Shown: one piece after another, positions 28,288 to 36,927 of the stretch | Numbering within the stretch: the first letter of the stretch is position 1 | How the letters are laid out: every line of letters starts with the position of its first letter | Source of the DNA: Antribacter gilvus | GTDB lineage: Bacteria; Actinomycetota; Actinomycetes; Actinomycetales; Cellulomonadaceae | Length of the DNA stretch: 64,000 bases | Assembly: GCF_003946865.1 (NCBI RefSeq) | Contig: NZ_QXTH01000006.1 | Coordinates: forward strand, 1-64,000 | Reading direction: 5' to 3' | Notes under the pieces: model-generated | Told to the model about the DNA's origin: nothing | Database searches by the model: none | The model's input: the letters and a program-made list of their open reading frames with translations, nothing else | Made by a program: the position numbers and the translations under genes

Positions 28288-30278
28288 GTCGCAACCGAGG
28301 GCAGGCGGCGGCGCCGGGCGAGGAGCAGAAGCGCACCGAAGGCCACCGCCGCGACCGCGGCGAGGGCGAGGCCCGCGGGCTCTGCGCCGGTGCTCGCCAG
28401 CGAGCCGGCCGGCGGCTGATAGGTGCCGCCCTTCGCCTTGATCTCGCTGATCTGGTGCGGGGCCAGCGCGCACTCCACGCCGTCCGCCGTGCGGCCCACC
28501 CACACCTTCTCGGTCGTGGCGCCGTCGCCGACGGAGAACCTCAGGGAGGCGGTCGCGCTGAGCGTGCCGCCGCCCTTGACCGGGACCGACTGCGTGATCG
28601 TCACCGTGTACGCGCCCTGCTCGGTGAAGACCCAGTTGCCGTGCACGTGCTGGTTCAGCGGCACGTCCATCGACCGAGGGAAGCCCGCCATGGTGCCGAG
28701 GTACTTGGTCCCCACCCCGCCGAACGTCCCGTTCGCGTACACGCCCAGGCTCCCGGGACCGCGCACGTCGTCGAGCCGGAAGGTGACGGGGCCCGTGGCC
28801 CGCTCGATCAGCGTGGGGTGCTGGGTGTTCCACCCGAGCCACGGCACACCGTCCTCCTGGACCTGGCCGATCGACCAGATCGTGTCGCCGGCCGTGCCGA
28901 GGAAGGAGAACGCTCCGTCGGCCGGAACCTTGCGCTCGGCGGCATCGCCCAGCCGGAGCGTCAGGCCCGCCGGGTCCACCCAGCTCGGAGGCTGCGTCCG
29001 GTCGTCCTTCACGCGGGCCACGAGCGAATCGCCCTCCACCATCGCCCCGAAGTCGAGGTGTCCGGTCGAGATGCCCCCGGCCGGTGCGGCAGGGGCCTTG
29101 CGGTCGATCTGTGTCGGCGTGCACTGCGGTGCGGTCGGCGCCGGGACGGGGGCCGGGCCGGGCGGCGCCGTCGTGGGCGGCCCTGTGGGCGGCCCTGTGG
29201 GCGGCGCTGTGGGCGGCGCTGTGGGCCCGGGACTCGACGGCGGCGGGCTGGTCCGGGTGGGCGTCGGGCTCGGCGCCGGCGTCGGCTGCACCGACGGGGT
29301 CGGCTGCACCGACGGGGTCGGCTGCACCGACGGGGTCGGCTGCACCGACGGGGTCGGGCTCGGCTCGGGCGTAGGCGTCACCGAGAGCGTGGGGCTGGGC
29401 TCGGGGGTCTGCGACGGGGAGGGCTCGGCCGACGGGGTGGGGCTCGGCTCCGGGGTCGGCTCCGGACTCGGGTCCGGCGTAGCGGACGGGGTCGGCTCCA
29501 CCGACGGCGTCGGGCTCGGCTCCGGCGTGGGCGCCGTGCGTTCGCCGACCCGGACGTGATAGGTCGCCGTCGGGCCGCCGATGGTGCCGTGGCCGACCGT
29601 GGCGAGCGAGGGCGTGACCTGGAACGTGTAGTCGCCCTCGGCGGTGAACACCCAGTTGGTGTGCACGTGGGCGTTCGCGGCCACGGGGATGGTCCCGCCG
29701 TCGGACGTGGTGGTGTCGAGGTACCGGTTGATCGGCTGCCCGAACGAGTCGTTCTGGAAGGTGAGGACATCGCCGGGCCCGTCGACGACGACGTCGAGCG
29801 ACACCGGCTGCCCGGCCGCCGGCTGGATGCCCGTGCCCGCGAGCGAGGCCGTGAGCCGTTCGGTGCTCCACCCCACCCAGGGCAGGTAGTCCTGCTCGCT
29901 CCCGGTCTGGGTGGCGATCCACGCCTCCGTGCCGCCGTGCTCGCCGAGGAACGCCCAGGCGCCGGTCGCGGGCGGCAGCGACTGGACCGCGCGCCCGTCC
30001 TCGTAGGCGAAGGTGGTGCTCTCCGGGCGGTGGAGCACCGTGGCGTCCGAGTAGATGCGGGTGTCGTCCTTGACCGAGAGGACCAGGGCGCCGGAGGTGG
30101 CGTCGTACGTGGTCTCGAACCCGTCGACGTGGCCGTGCGTCAGCACGATCGCACGGTCGGCCACTGTCAGGGCCTGGGCGTCTGGCGGCTGGGCCGCCAC
30201 CGTCACGGCCGACATCACCACTGCGGCCACGCTCCCGAGCGCGGCCGCGGTGGTTCTCCAGCTGGTCGACCGTGGCAT
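28284..30278 (-). CDS. sortase-anchored wall protein of the zinc transporter operon
   Basis: The 664-residue protein begins with a signal peptide (TTAAALGSVAAVVMSAVTVA), has two TIGR03769-like domains (about 40-245 and 405-600, each with WV/LGW and HVHTNWVFT or HVHGNWVFT), a long Pro/Thr/Ser linker of about 140 residues, and a C-terminal LASTG, hydrophobic helix and ARRRR tail. This is the wall-anchored member of the anchored-repeat ABC transporter systems. Its ATG overlaps the rpmF stop by one base, so it is cotranscribed with the zinc-independent ribosomal proteins. Confidence 0.88.
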   Translation of the reverse strand: MPRSTSWRTTAAALGSVAAVVMSAVTVAAQPPDAQALTVADRAIVLTHGHVDGFETTYDATSGALVLSVKDDTRIYSDATVLHRPESTTFAYEDGRAVQSLPPATGAWAFLGEHGGTEAWIATQTGSEQDYLPWVGWSTERLTASLAGTGIQPAAGQPVSLDVVVDGPGDVLTFQNDSFGQPINRYLDTTTSDGGTIPVAANAHVHTNWVFTAEGDYTFQVTPSLATVGHGTIGGPTATYHVRVGERTAPTPEPSPTPSVEPTPSATPDPSPEPTPEPSPTPSAEPSPSQTPEPSPTLSVTPTPEPSPTPSVQPTPSVQPTPSVQPTPSVQPTPAPSPTPTRTSPPPSSPGPTAPPTAPPTGPPTGPPTTAPPGPAPVPAPTAPQCTPTQIDRKAPAAPAGGISTGHLDFGAMVEGDSLVARVKDDRTQPPSWVDPAGLTLRLGDAAERKVPADGAFSFLGTAGDTIWSIGQVQEDGVPWLGWNTQHPTLIERATGPVTFRLDDVRGPGSLGVYANGTFGGVGTKYLGTMAGFPRSMDVPLNQHVHGNWVFTEQGAYTVTITQSVPVKGGGTLSATASLRFSVGDGATTEKVWVGRTADGVECALAPHQISEIKAKGGTYQPPAGSLASTGAEPAGLALAAVAAVAFGALLLLARRRRLPSVAT
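29281..29352. repeat. 18-nt tandem repeat, four units
   Basis: Four perfect head-to-tail copies of an 18-nt unit encode VQPTPS in the linker of the wall protein. The copies are contiguous and identical, indicating recent expansion. Confidence 0.85.
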
Positions 30279-30445
30279 CACTCGGGCACCACCAGGCCGC
30301 GGCGCACGGCCGGGACCAGCCGCGCCGGGACGCGCACCTCGCGGCCGTCCACCGTCACCGGGACCAGCTGTGGCACCTCGGCCTTCCACTGGGCGCGGCG
30401 CGACCGCGTGCGGGAACGGGACATCTTGCGCTTGGGGACCGCCAT
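30278..30445 (-). CDS. rpmF: 50S ribosomal protein L32, cysteine-free paralogue
   Basis: The 55-residue product begins [20 protein letters not shown], the diagnostic L32 start, and contains no cysteine, whereas zinc-binding L32 has a four-Cys ribbon. It is the zinc-independent paralogue that replaces L32 in zinc-starved cells. GGAG lies upstream of ATG 30445 and its stop shares a base with the next ATG. It sits in the operon headed by the Zur box at 31262. Confidence 0.9.
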   Translation of the reverse strand: MAVPKRKMSRSRTRSRRAQWKAEVPQLVPVTVDGREVRVPARLVPAVRRGLVVPE

Positions 30446-30523
30446 GTCGGTCTCCTTCCTTCGTCGAGACCGGTCGGGCCTGCGGGAGCCGGCCCGACCG
30501 GGCGGGTGAGCGTGGTTCTTCGG

Positions 30524-30646
30524 TCAGCCCTGCCGCGCCTTCCAGCGCGGGTTGAGCTTGTTGATCACGTACGTCTTGCCCCGCCGGCGCACGACCTTCG
30601 CGCCGGGCTTGTCCTTGAGAGACCGCAGGGATGCGCGGACCTTCAT
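30524..30646 (-). CDS. rpmJ: 50S ribosomal protein L36, cysteine-free type
   Basis: The 40-residue product reads [15 protein letters not shown] and continues [13 protein letters not shown] to a KARQG end, the B-type L36 that lacks the C-x2-C...C-x4-H zinc site. GGAGGA precedes ATG 30646. It lies 25 nt after rpsN in the Zur-controlled operon. Confidence 0.92.
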   Translation of the reverse strand: MKVRASLRSLKDKPGAKVVRRRGKTYVINKLNPRWKARQG

Positions 30647-30670
30647 GGGTTCCTCCTTCGGAACGGCTGG

Positions 30671-30976
30671 TCACCAGCTGGACTTGGTCACGCCCGGGAG
30701 TTCGCCGCGATGCGCCATCTCGCGCAGCCGGATGCGGGAGAGCCCGAACTTGCGCAGATAGGCCCGCGGGCGGCCGTCGACGGCGTCCCGGTTGCGCAGG
30801 CGCGTCGGGCTCGAGTCGCGCGGCAGGTCCGCCAGGTCGCGGACCGCCCGCTCGCGGTCGGCTGGGTCCGTCGTCGGACTGCTGACCAGCGCCTTGAGCT
30901 CGGCCCGGCGGTCGGCGTACCGCTCGACGACGCGACGTCTGCGCTCGTCCGCGGCGATCTTCGACTTCTTGGCCAT
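30671..30976 (-). CDS. rpsN: 30S ribosomal protein S14, zinc-independent long form
   Basis: The 101-residue protein starts [20 protein letters not shown] and ends [20 protein letters not shown], the long S14 form without the CxxC...CxxC zinc motif of the 61-residue form. Its ATG shares one base with the rpmB stop. Zur-repressed S14 paralogues allow ribosome assembly without zinc. Confidence 0.95.
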   Translation of the reverse strand: MAKKSKIAADERRRRVVERYADRRAELKALVSSPTTDPADRERAVRDLADLPRDSSPTRLRNRDAVDGRPRAYLRKFGLSRIRLREMAHRGELPGVTKSSW

Positions 30977-31212
30977 CAGACCTTCTCCCCGCGCGCCAGG
31001 ATCTCGGCCACGACGACCTCGATGCCGCGCCGGTCGATGGTCTTGATGCCCTTGGCGCTGACGCGGAGGGTGACGTGGCGTCCGAGGGACCCGACCCAGT
31101 AGCGCTTCTTCTGGATGTTCGGGTCCCAGCGCCGCTTGGTCCTGCGGTGCGAGTGGGAGATCGAGTTCCCGAACCCCGGCTTGGTGCCCAGCACCTGGCA
31201 GTGGGCTGACAT
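30976..31212 (-). CDS. rpmB: 50S ribosomal protein L28, zinc-independent paralogue
   Basis: The 78-residue protein contains [20 protein letters not shown], the L28 hallmark, with a single Cys (HCQVLG) rather than paired CxxC motifs. It is the first gene of a nine-gene minus-strand operon and lies 50 nt downstream of a Zur-type box. No L33 or S18 paralogue is present in the operon. Confidence 0.93.
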   Translation of the reverse strand: MSAHCQVLGTKPGFGNSISHSHRRTKRRWDPNIQKKRYWVGSLGRHVTLRVSAKGIKTIDRRGIEVVVAEILARGEKV

Positions 31213-31261
31213 GCGTGCTCCTCTCAGCGCGCGTCCAGGGCTGGTGGCCACCGGACGAATA

Positions 31262-31276
31262 TGACTATCGTTCTCA
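31262..31276 (-). promoter_or_regulatory. Zur-type operator ahead of rpmB
   Basis: The forward strand reads TGACTATCGTTCTCA, an imperfect TGA-N9-TCA palindrome equivalent to TGAGAACGATAGTCA on the operon's strand. It is 50 nt upstream of the rpmB start and 40 nt (centre to centre) from the second box of the divergent promoter region. Confidence 0.7.
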
Positions 31277-31301
31277 TCCAGTGCGTTACAGTACACAGGT
31301 C

Positions 31302-31316
31302 TGAGAATGGTTATCA
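31302..31316 (+). promoter_or_regulatory. Zur-type operator ahead of the CobW-like gene
   Basis: TGAGAATGGTTATCA differs by one base from the 23781-23795 box. It lies 46 nt upstream of ATG 31362, in the region shared with the divergent rpmB operon. Confidence 0.75.
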
Positions 31317-31361
31317 ATACCGGCCGGCGCTCCGGGCGGTCCAGTCACCCAGGGAGGCCCC

Positions 31362-32504
31362 ATGCCCGGCCCGCACCCCCACGACCAGAGCTTCCCCGTC
31401 GCGGTCCTGGCGTCCACCGACCCGGTGCTCCGCGAGTCGGTCGCGTTCGGCCTGGTCATGGACGCGCCAGGAGTCGTCGTCGTCCGGCACGACGTCCTGG
31501 CGAAGTACGGCGCGGTCCGCCGCGTGGTGACCGACGGGTCCGGCGTCCTGGAGGACGAGCGGATCCCGCTGGAGCACGCCTGCCTGTCCTGCGCGGTGCG
31601 CGAGGATGCTCTGCCCACGCTGGCGCGCCTGGCGGCAGACGGTCGCTGGACCGGAGCCGTGCTCGCCCTGCCGCTGAGCGCCGAGAGCCTCCCCGCCACC
31701 CGGGCGATCGCCGCCGCCACCCAGCCGGGCGGCCTCCTCGCGCGTGCCCATGTGGCGACGGTCGCCGCGCTGGTGGATCTGGCGACCTTCGAGGCGGATC
31801 TCCTTGACGCCGAGACGCTCGGCGAACGGGGACTCGCCCTCACCGAGGACGACGAACGGTCGGTCGGCGAGGCCCTGGCGGCGCAGGTCGAGCACGCCGA
31901 CCTTGTCGTCACCGTCGGCGAGCGGTCGATGGCACCCACCGGCTCCGGCCTCCTCGATCGGCTCCGGGCCGCCGACTCGCACCGGCTGGACGGGCTTCAC
32001 GGACTCGGCGCGGCGCGTCTCCTCGGGCACCGGCACGACACCGTCCGCGGAGAACGGCGCGCGCACCCCCTGGGAGCCCGGGGCCCGCTGCGCGGCCCGC
32101 TGCTGCCGGGCGACCTGAGCTGGACGCTCGAGCTCACGTCCCGCCGGCCGCTGCACCCGGAGCGGCTCCTCGAACAGATCGAGGCGCTCGGCACTGGCCG
32201 GGTCCGCAGCCGCGGCGTCTTCCAGGTGGCCGACCGGCCAGGCACCGCGTGCCACTGGGACGGCGCCGGCGGCCAGCTCTACATCGGCGACCTCGGCCCC
32301 TGGGTCGAGGCCTGCGCCGGCAACCCCGAGCAGAGCCGCCTCGTCCTCGTCGGCGCCGCCGATGACGAGGACCCGCTCCCGCGACTGCACGCCGCCTTCG
32401 AAGCCGCGTTGCTCACCGACTCCGAGATGGCCGACGGCGCTCTCGTCTGGATCGGCCGCGACGATGCCCTCGCGCCGTGGCTGGGGGAACGCGCCGTCCG
32501 CTGA
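31362..32504 (+). CDS. CobW/COG0523-like protein without a Walker A motif
   Basis: The 380-residue protein has the COG0523 layout: an N-terminal domain with the metal motif CLSCAVRED near residue 74 (canonical CxCC) and a C-terminal CobW domain (HPERLLEQIEALGTGRVRSRGVFQ, about 260-360). The usual GxxGxGKT loop is replaced by LASTDPVLRESVAFG, so GTP binding is doubtful. Proteins of this family are zinc chaperones when Zur-regulated. A Zur box lies just upstream, and the rpmB operon diverges from the same region. Confidence 0.82.
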   Translation: MPGPHPHDQSFPVAVLASTDPVLRESVAFGLVMDAPGVVVVRHDVLAKYGAVRRVVTDGSGVLEDERIPLEHACLSCAVREDALPTLARLAADGRWTGAVLALPLSAESLPATRAIAAATQPGGLLARAHVATVAALVDLATFEADLLDAETLGERGLALTEDDERSVGEALAAQVEHADLVVTVGERSMAPTGSGLLDRLRAADSHRLDGLHGLGAARLLGHRHDTVRGERRAHPLGARGPLRGPLLPGDLSWTLELTSRRPLHPERLLEQIEALGTGRVRSRGVFQVADRPGTACHWDGAGGQLYIGDLGPWVEACAGNPEQSRLVLVGAADDEDPLPRLHAAFEAALLTDSEMADGALVWIGRDDALAPWLGERAVR

Positions 32505-32566
32505 GGCGGCCCCGCGCCGTCTCGCCCCCCGCAGGCCCGGGAGTATGCCCCGACGGCGGGTCCTGT

Positions 32567-33421
32567 TCAGGCAGCGGGTTGCGGCACCGGCTGCGTCGGT
32601 CCGGCGTTCGGCGGCGCGGCCTGGCTCGCCTCGAACGTCAGGGTCGGCAGCAGCAGCCACTGCTCGGGCGCGCGCAGCACGCGCTCCTGGAGCAGGGCGG
32701 CGAGCAGCGGCGCGACCTGCTCGGGTCGCGGCCGGCCACGGACCTCTACCGGCTCGGCGAGGTCGGCGACGAGTCCTCCGTCGTCGCCGCGGCGGGCGGC
32801 GAGCGGGAGCAGCATCGTGCCGTCGCGGGCCGCGACCGCCGCCCAGCCCCGCGACATCGCCCGCCGGGTACCGAGCAGGTCGACGTCCACCGTCGAGCGG
32901 CCCTGGTAGACGAAGTCGCCGTAGGTGCAGTAGACGCCGCCGTCCGCGAGGACCTCGAGGACGTGGCGCGCCTCATGGCCGGGCTCCGGGACCTCGACGT
33001 CGCCGACGACATCGCCCGGGCTGACGTCTTCCCCGAACAGGATGTGGCGCCGGTCGGGGAACATGGCTTGCAGGACGTCCACGGCGTCCTGCGTGTCGAG
33101 CATCAGTGGTGCGACGAGCACTGTCGGGCGCCCTGCAGTCTCGGCGAGGTGCGCCGTGCCGTCCACCACGACGTCGAGCGGGCTGCGGTCGGCGCCCTGC
33201 GCTCGCCGGGTGGCGCACCACAGCCGGTGCTGCAGCCAGCGCAGCGGGTCGGCGCCCCCGATGGCCGAGGCCCGGGCCAGCGCCCGGGCCTCGCCCCACG
33301 GGTCTGACGCGCTCAGGGCGGCGGCCAGAGACATCGGGTCGGCGGTTGCCAGCAGGATGCGCGCCAGGGGTTCTCGCTGCGCCTCGGCGAGCCAGCTCTC
33401 GAGGCTAGGGCGCATCGGCAC
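32567..33421 (-). CDS. LpxL/LPLAT-like acyltransferase homologue in radical SAM operon
   Basis: The 284-residue protein resembles the second half of LpxL-type lysophospholipid acyltransferases: LADGGVYCTYGDFVYQGRSTVDVDLLGTRR near residue 155, RGWAAVAARDGTMLLPLAARR, and a terminal APEQWLLL. The catalytic HX4D motif is not visible; the equivalent region reads LVAPLMLDTQD, so it may bind rather than transfer acyl groups. There is no membrane segment. Its start overlaps the radical SAM gene by 17 nt, showing a coupled role, perhaps lipidation of the same product. Confidence 0.55.
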   Translation of the reverse strand: MPMRPSLESWLAEAQREPLARILLATADPMSLAAALSASDPWGEARALARASAIGGADPLRWLQHRLWCATRRAQGADRSPLDVVVDGTAHLAETAGRPTVLVAPLMLDTQDAVDVLQAMFPDRRHILFGEDVSPGDVVGDVEVPEPGHEARHVLEVLADGGVYCTYGDFVYQGRSTVDVDLLGTRRAMSRGWAAVAARDGTMLLPLAARRGDDGGLVADLAEPVEVRGRPRPEQVAPLLAALLQERVLRAPEQWLLLPTLTFEASQAAPPNAGPTQPVPQPAA

Positions 33422-34781
33422 CGACGCTCGCGAGGTAACGCCGCAGGTCGCCGCCGGGCCGGACGAGGTCGCCCGCGATGCGGTCGAAGGCGGTCAGGGC
33501 GAGCGCGCAAGCGAGGGGCGGGATCTCGTCGCGGCTCGCGGCGTGGGCCAGGCAGCCGCCACCGCAGACGCCGAACCAGGTGCACGTGGAGCACCGTGTG
33601 GCGCTGAGGTCGCGCCCGCGGATCGTGTCAGCCTGCGGCGTCGCCCGTGCCTGCGCGAGGGTGACCTGCTTCGCGTCCCCCAGCCCGGCGAGCGGGCCTG
33701 TGCGGTCGATGCAGTCGCACGCTTCGATCGTGCCGTCGACGGAGATCGACGCGAGGTCGCGCGCCGCCCCGCACTGCGGCCGCATGCACATGTTCGGTCC
33801 TGGCCCCCGGACGAAGTTCTGCACGTAGGACAGCACCGGCACGACGGGAAACCCGTGGAACTCACCCGCGCACACCGCGTCGTAGAGGGCTACCCATGAC
33901 GCGACGACGGTCTCCACGTCAGGTTCGAACCGGTCGGCCTCGTGCCTTCCTCGTCCGATCGCCTGGAAGAGGGTCCAGTCCCACGACGGCATGCCGAGGT
34001 CGCGGAAGTGGGCGGCAACCTCCAGGAGCCGGCCCTCGTTCGCGCGGGTCACCGTCGACAGGACGCCACAGGTGCGCATGAAGTTCGGGAAGGCTTCGAG
34101 CGAGCGCGCGAAGTCGGCATAGGTGCCCCGGCCGTTGCGGTAGACGCGGAAGTGGTCGTGAACGTCTGCTGGCCCGTCGACAGAGACGCCCCAGACGATG
34201 TCGTGCTCGACGCTGAAGCGTCCGATGCGTGCCGACAGGAGCGACATGTTGCTCTGCCCGACGAAACGCAGCACCTTGCCGCGCTGCACCGCTGCAGCCT
34301 CCGAGCGGACGACGAGGTCCTCGACGAGATCCCACACGAGCATCGGCTCGCCCCCGTGGAGGATCACCTGCAGGCTCCCGTCGCACTCGTCGAGGGCCTC
34401 CTCGACGGTCTTGAGCGCGACGGCGGGGTCGATGCGGCGTGCGCCGAAGGTCGCCTCGAAGTCGTAGCAGTAGGTGCACGCGTGGTTGCACGCTGCGGTG
34501 AGCTTGATGATGAGCGTGTTCAGCGTGCCGAACGACCGGTCACCGCCACGCGTCCCGATGTCGTGCTCGATCATGTACTCGCGCAGCGCCGTGGCGGCCG
34601 CGCTGGTCGCCGCCGCACTCGCCGTGACAGTCATCGGCAGAAGGTCGACCCACACCGCGGGCACCGTGCCCCACCTGCCGGAGACGCGGTCCATCAGCAG
34701 CAGGGCGTCGCCCCGGACCTGCGCATGCACTCTCGCGGGGTCGAACCGCGACCCGTGGAGCTCGACCGCGACCGCGGCCAC
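33405..34781 (-). CDS. radical SAM/SPASM maturase
   Basis: The 458-residue enzyme has the radical SAM cluster motif CNHACTYC near residue 97, GGEPML near 140, and SPASM-type cysteines in CMRPQCGAARD, EACDCID and CSTCTWFGVCGGGC near 330-410. The first 70 residues (ALLLMDRVSGRWGTVPAVWVDLLP) look like a PqqD-type recognition domain. This is the build of RiPP maturases that modify a ribosomal peptide. The upstream 117-residue protein ends 3 nt before its start and is the likely partner or substrate. Confidence 0.88.
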   Translation of the reverse strand: MAAVAVELHGSRFDPARVHAQVRGDALLLMDRVSGRWGTVPAVWVDLLPMTVTASAAATSAAATALREYMIEHDIGTRGGDRSFGTLNTLIIKLTAACNHACTYCYDFEATFGARRIDPAVALKTVEEALDECDGSLQVILHGGEPMLVWDLVEDLVVRSEAAAVQRGKVLRFVGQSNMSLLSARIGRFSVEHDIVWGVSVDGPADVHDHFRVYRNGRGTYADFARSLEAFPNFMRTCGVLSTVTRANEGRLLEVAAHFRDLGMPSWDWTLFQAIGRGRHEADRFEPDVETVVASWVALYDAVCAGEFHGFPVVPVLSYVQNFVRGPGPNMCMRPQCGAARDLASISVDGTIEACDCIDRTGPLAGLGDAKQVTLAQARATPQADTIRGRDLSATRCSTCTWFGVCGGGCLAHAASRDEIPPLACALALTAFDRIAGDLVRPGGDLRRYLASVGADAP

Positions 34782-34784
34782 GTC

Positions 34785-35138
34785 TCACTCCGCCACGTGG
34801 TCGGTGCCCTGCAGCCGCACGGTGCGCAGGGTCGACTCGAGGTGGACTCCCTGCAGTCGTGCGGGCAGCCGCGACGCCGCGACGTCGAGCTCGGAGACGA
34901 TGGGCTCCTCGAAGTCCTCGATCAGGGCCCGGTGGCCGCAGCAGGCGCGCGTCCACTGCACCCACACCTCGGTCTCGATGCGCGACAGCGCCATCGCGTT
35001 GATCCCGACGGGCCGGAGGCCGCCGAGCCGGGAGATCATCTCCTCGGCGGTCTGGATCGCGGCCTTCTCCGCCTCCTGCGGGGACAGGTCACCGAGCCGG
35101 ATGGAGTCAGGTGCGACGAACTCGACGATCTTGACCAT
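34785..35138 (-). CDS. 117-residue protein, possible substrate or partner of the radical SAM enzyme
   Basis: GGAG precedes ATG 35138. The protein has a short N-terminal strand (MVKIVEFVAPDSIRLGDLS), an amphipathic helix (PQEAEKAAIQTAEEMISRLG), a WVQWTRACCGHRALI segment near residue 60, and a C-terminus without repeats. It is the first gene of the operon, the usual place for a precursor. It is long for a RiPP precursor and has no clear core, so it could instead be a chaperone-like partner. No family is recognised. Confidence 0.5.
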   Translation of the reverse strand: MVKIVEFVAPDSIRLGDLSPQEAEKAAIQTAEEMISRLGGLRPVGINAMALSRIETEVWVQWTRACCGHRALIEDFEEPIVSELDVAASRLPARLQGVHLESTLRTVRLQGTDHVAE

Positions 35139-35445
35139 GGTTGTCTCCTGGTCTGCCGTGGCGTCCGGGCCCCCTGACATCGCTTCGTGGGGGAAGTGAC
35201 GCAACGTCAGTTAATGCGACACATTCCCTCCGCGCACCAGGACAGCGGGTGAATTAAGGATCGTTCCAGGTCAGGGGTCCGATAGCTGCGTGCCTTAGCA
35301 GCAGGTCGCCCGCGCTCCTGTGCCCAGCCGCGACAGCATCGACCCGTTGATCCGAGGGCGGCAACGGCTCGATCCGCGCCCGGGCCAACATCCCCACGCA
35401 ACCGACTTGGTCCTCCCGCGGTGGCGGTGAGAAGCATGGGCCGGG
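35139..35445. other. 307-nt intergenic region
   Basis: This region must hold the promoter of the radical SAM operon. I see no convincing ORF, RNA or strong palindrome. Base composition falls toward position 35445, where the next gene is clearly less GC-rich than its neighbours. Confidence 0.5.
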
Positions 35446-36081
35446 CTACGCACCATGCGAAGAACCGAGGTCAGCAATGTCGACAACCAGTCCCATCGGC
35501 TCGAAATCGACTCCGGAAGTATGTCCAGTCGCAATAAGTTCTTCGACCAGGTCCTCACGAAATAACAACTGAAGATTTCTACCCACCCGCACAGTAAATG
35601 CCGACCTCCCCTCCAGCTCGCTGGCCCAGAAAGTTCCGAACTCGATCCGTACCTCCTCACTCCATGTATGCATTCTGGTCGTTTTCGACCGCTCCTCGAT
35701 GAGCACTTCATCGCTTACCATAGGCGCGACAAACAGCAAAAGGCTAGCATTCACACCCGCAACGGGAAGCAGATCTCCATGGGTCGCCAAGAGCCGCCCA
35801 ACAGACCCGATCGCCTCGTCCCGAAGTACCAAAACCTCTGAGAACGACCATGGCACCAGCGCCTTAAGGGCCCTGCGCCCACTGATCGGGTGAGTAACCA
35901 TCAGCGGCACAGGCGTCCACACCGATTCCCGATCACGCTCAGGAGCCGAACGAATCGCCTGATACCACTCCCAGGCACGAGGATCGTCCCCCGGAACGAT
36001 CGCGACCTCGTAGATCTTGGGCGATCTCTTCGGGCGGAAGACGCGCATCCCCAATTCCGGACGTGACCCGGTCCTCACCAT
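35446..36081 (-). CDS. hypothetical protein, immunity-like (DUF1629-type guess)
   Basis: The 211-residue protein has a soluble alpha/beta sequence (MRVFRPKRSPKIYEVAIVPG, GVNASLLLFVAPMVSDEVLI, LLFREDLVEELIATGH). Its GC content and codon use are lower than the surroundings, a sign of transfer. ATG 36081 overlaps the stop of an upstream toxin-tail-like frame (ATGGTGA), the arrangement of polymorphic toxin and immunity pairs. The C-terminal pattern resembles DUF1629/Imm11 immunity proteins, but this is a weak match. Confidence 0.55.
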   Translation of the reverse strand: MVRTGSRPELGMRVFRPKRSPKIYEVAIVPGDDPRAWEWYQAIRSAPERDRESVWTPVPLMVTHPISGRRALKALVPWSFSEVLVLRDEAIGSVGRLLATHGDLLPVAGVNASLLLFVAPMVSDEVLIEERSKTTRMHTWSEEVRIEFGTFWASELEGRSAFTVRVGRNLQLLFREDLVEELIATGHTSGVDFEPMGLVVDIADLGSSHGA

Positions 36082-36225
36082 CGTCGGCCCGCGAGCAGGT
36101 CATATCGAATGCTCACCAACTCCTGTAGCGCTTCCACGCGACTTCCCACCGCTCCCATCCGCTGGTTCACCATGTCAAGATACGGCAGCGTATTCGTGTA
36201 GCCAAGACGCCCTTCCGGATTCGGA
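36075..36225 (-). pseudogene. C-terminal remnant, toxin-tail-like
   Basis: A minus-strand frame ends PNPEGRLGYTNTLPYLDMVN and about 27 further residues, with its stop overlapping the immunity-like gene's ATG. Upstream it runs into a HAD-hydrolase fragment on the other strand, so only about 50 residues remain. The position directly before an immunity-like gene suggests the end of a polymorphic toxin. The domain type cannot be told. Confidence 0.4.
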
Positions 36226-36240
36226 GATGACCGGCCGTCA

Positions 36241-36750
36241 TCGCGCGAGGCTCGGGCTTTCTTCTTCGCCGGGGGCTACACCGTCAGCCGGCTCTTCCCC
36301 GACGGGCACATCAACGGTGCTCAGCGTCTGCTCAGCCCCGATGAACCGCTCCCGCGAGCCACACCGCGCGTCATTCTTCGAGCACCCGACGTTCGCGCCG
36401 CTGTCGACCCCATGCGCACGCTAGGTGTGACGGTGACCCACGCCGATCACGACTGGCTCGACGTCACCCCGGCGAACCTGTCCAAAGCCACAGCACTGGA
36501 AGCGATCCGCCTTCGGCACCTCATCCCGCCCGGCCGGACGATCGCCGTGGGGGACGGCCCCAACGACCTCGACATGCTCCGGTGGGCGGCCTACTCCGTG
36601 GCGATGGGCCACGCACCCGCCGTCGTACAGGCCGCCGCCGACCACGTGACCGGGACCATCGCCGAGCGCGGCGCCGAGACCGTCCTGCTGTCCCTCGCGC
36701 TCGCCCCCGCGGCGACGCCCGGATGCTCGCTGCGCTCGGTCTTGACCTGA
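36241..36750 (+). pseudogene. HAD-IIB phosphatase, C-terminal fragment
   Basis: The frame from about 36241 encodes GGYTVSRLFPDGHINGAQRL, then WLDVTPANLSKATALEAIR and the motif VGDGPNDLDMLRWA, matching residues from about 128 onward in the HAD proteins at 42821 and 61613. The N-terminal DxD half is missing and no start codon precedes it. The junction with the toxin-tail remnant lies at about 36225-36245. Confidence 0.75.
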
Positions 36751-36887
36751 CCGGTCCCGACCGGTCGACCACGCCAGGCCGCATGGTGCGGGCCCTCCAG
36801 GAGATGACCACTCCGACGTCGTTCACTGCCACCGACTTCGAGGTGACGGCCAAGCCGGGACAGCTCGTTCCTCCACCCGTCGCGTGA
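36723..36887 (+). pseudogene. GTP cyclohydrolase I-like N-terminal fragment
   Basis: The 54-residue frame MLAALGLDLTGPDRSTTPGRMVRALQEM resembles the N-terminal helix-DTPxR region of FolE-type GTP cyclohydrolases, then diverges and stops (FEVTAKPGQLVPPPVA). The Cys/His zinc ligands of the catalytic core are absent. It partly overlaps the HAD fragment in another frame. Confidence 0.45.
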
Positions 36888-36927
36888 CACGCATCGGGCA
36901 ACCGTGGGCAACCCGAGGCCATGCAAC

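Noticed and set aside
28197-30509. A 770-codon plus-strand ORF through the wall-protein gene
   Set aside because: It is Arg-rich antisense sequence that runs through four genes with good starts on the other strand, including rpmF.
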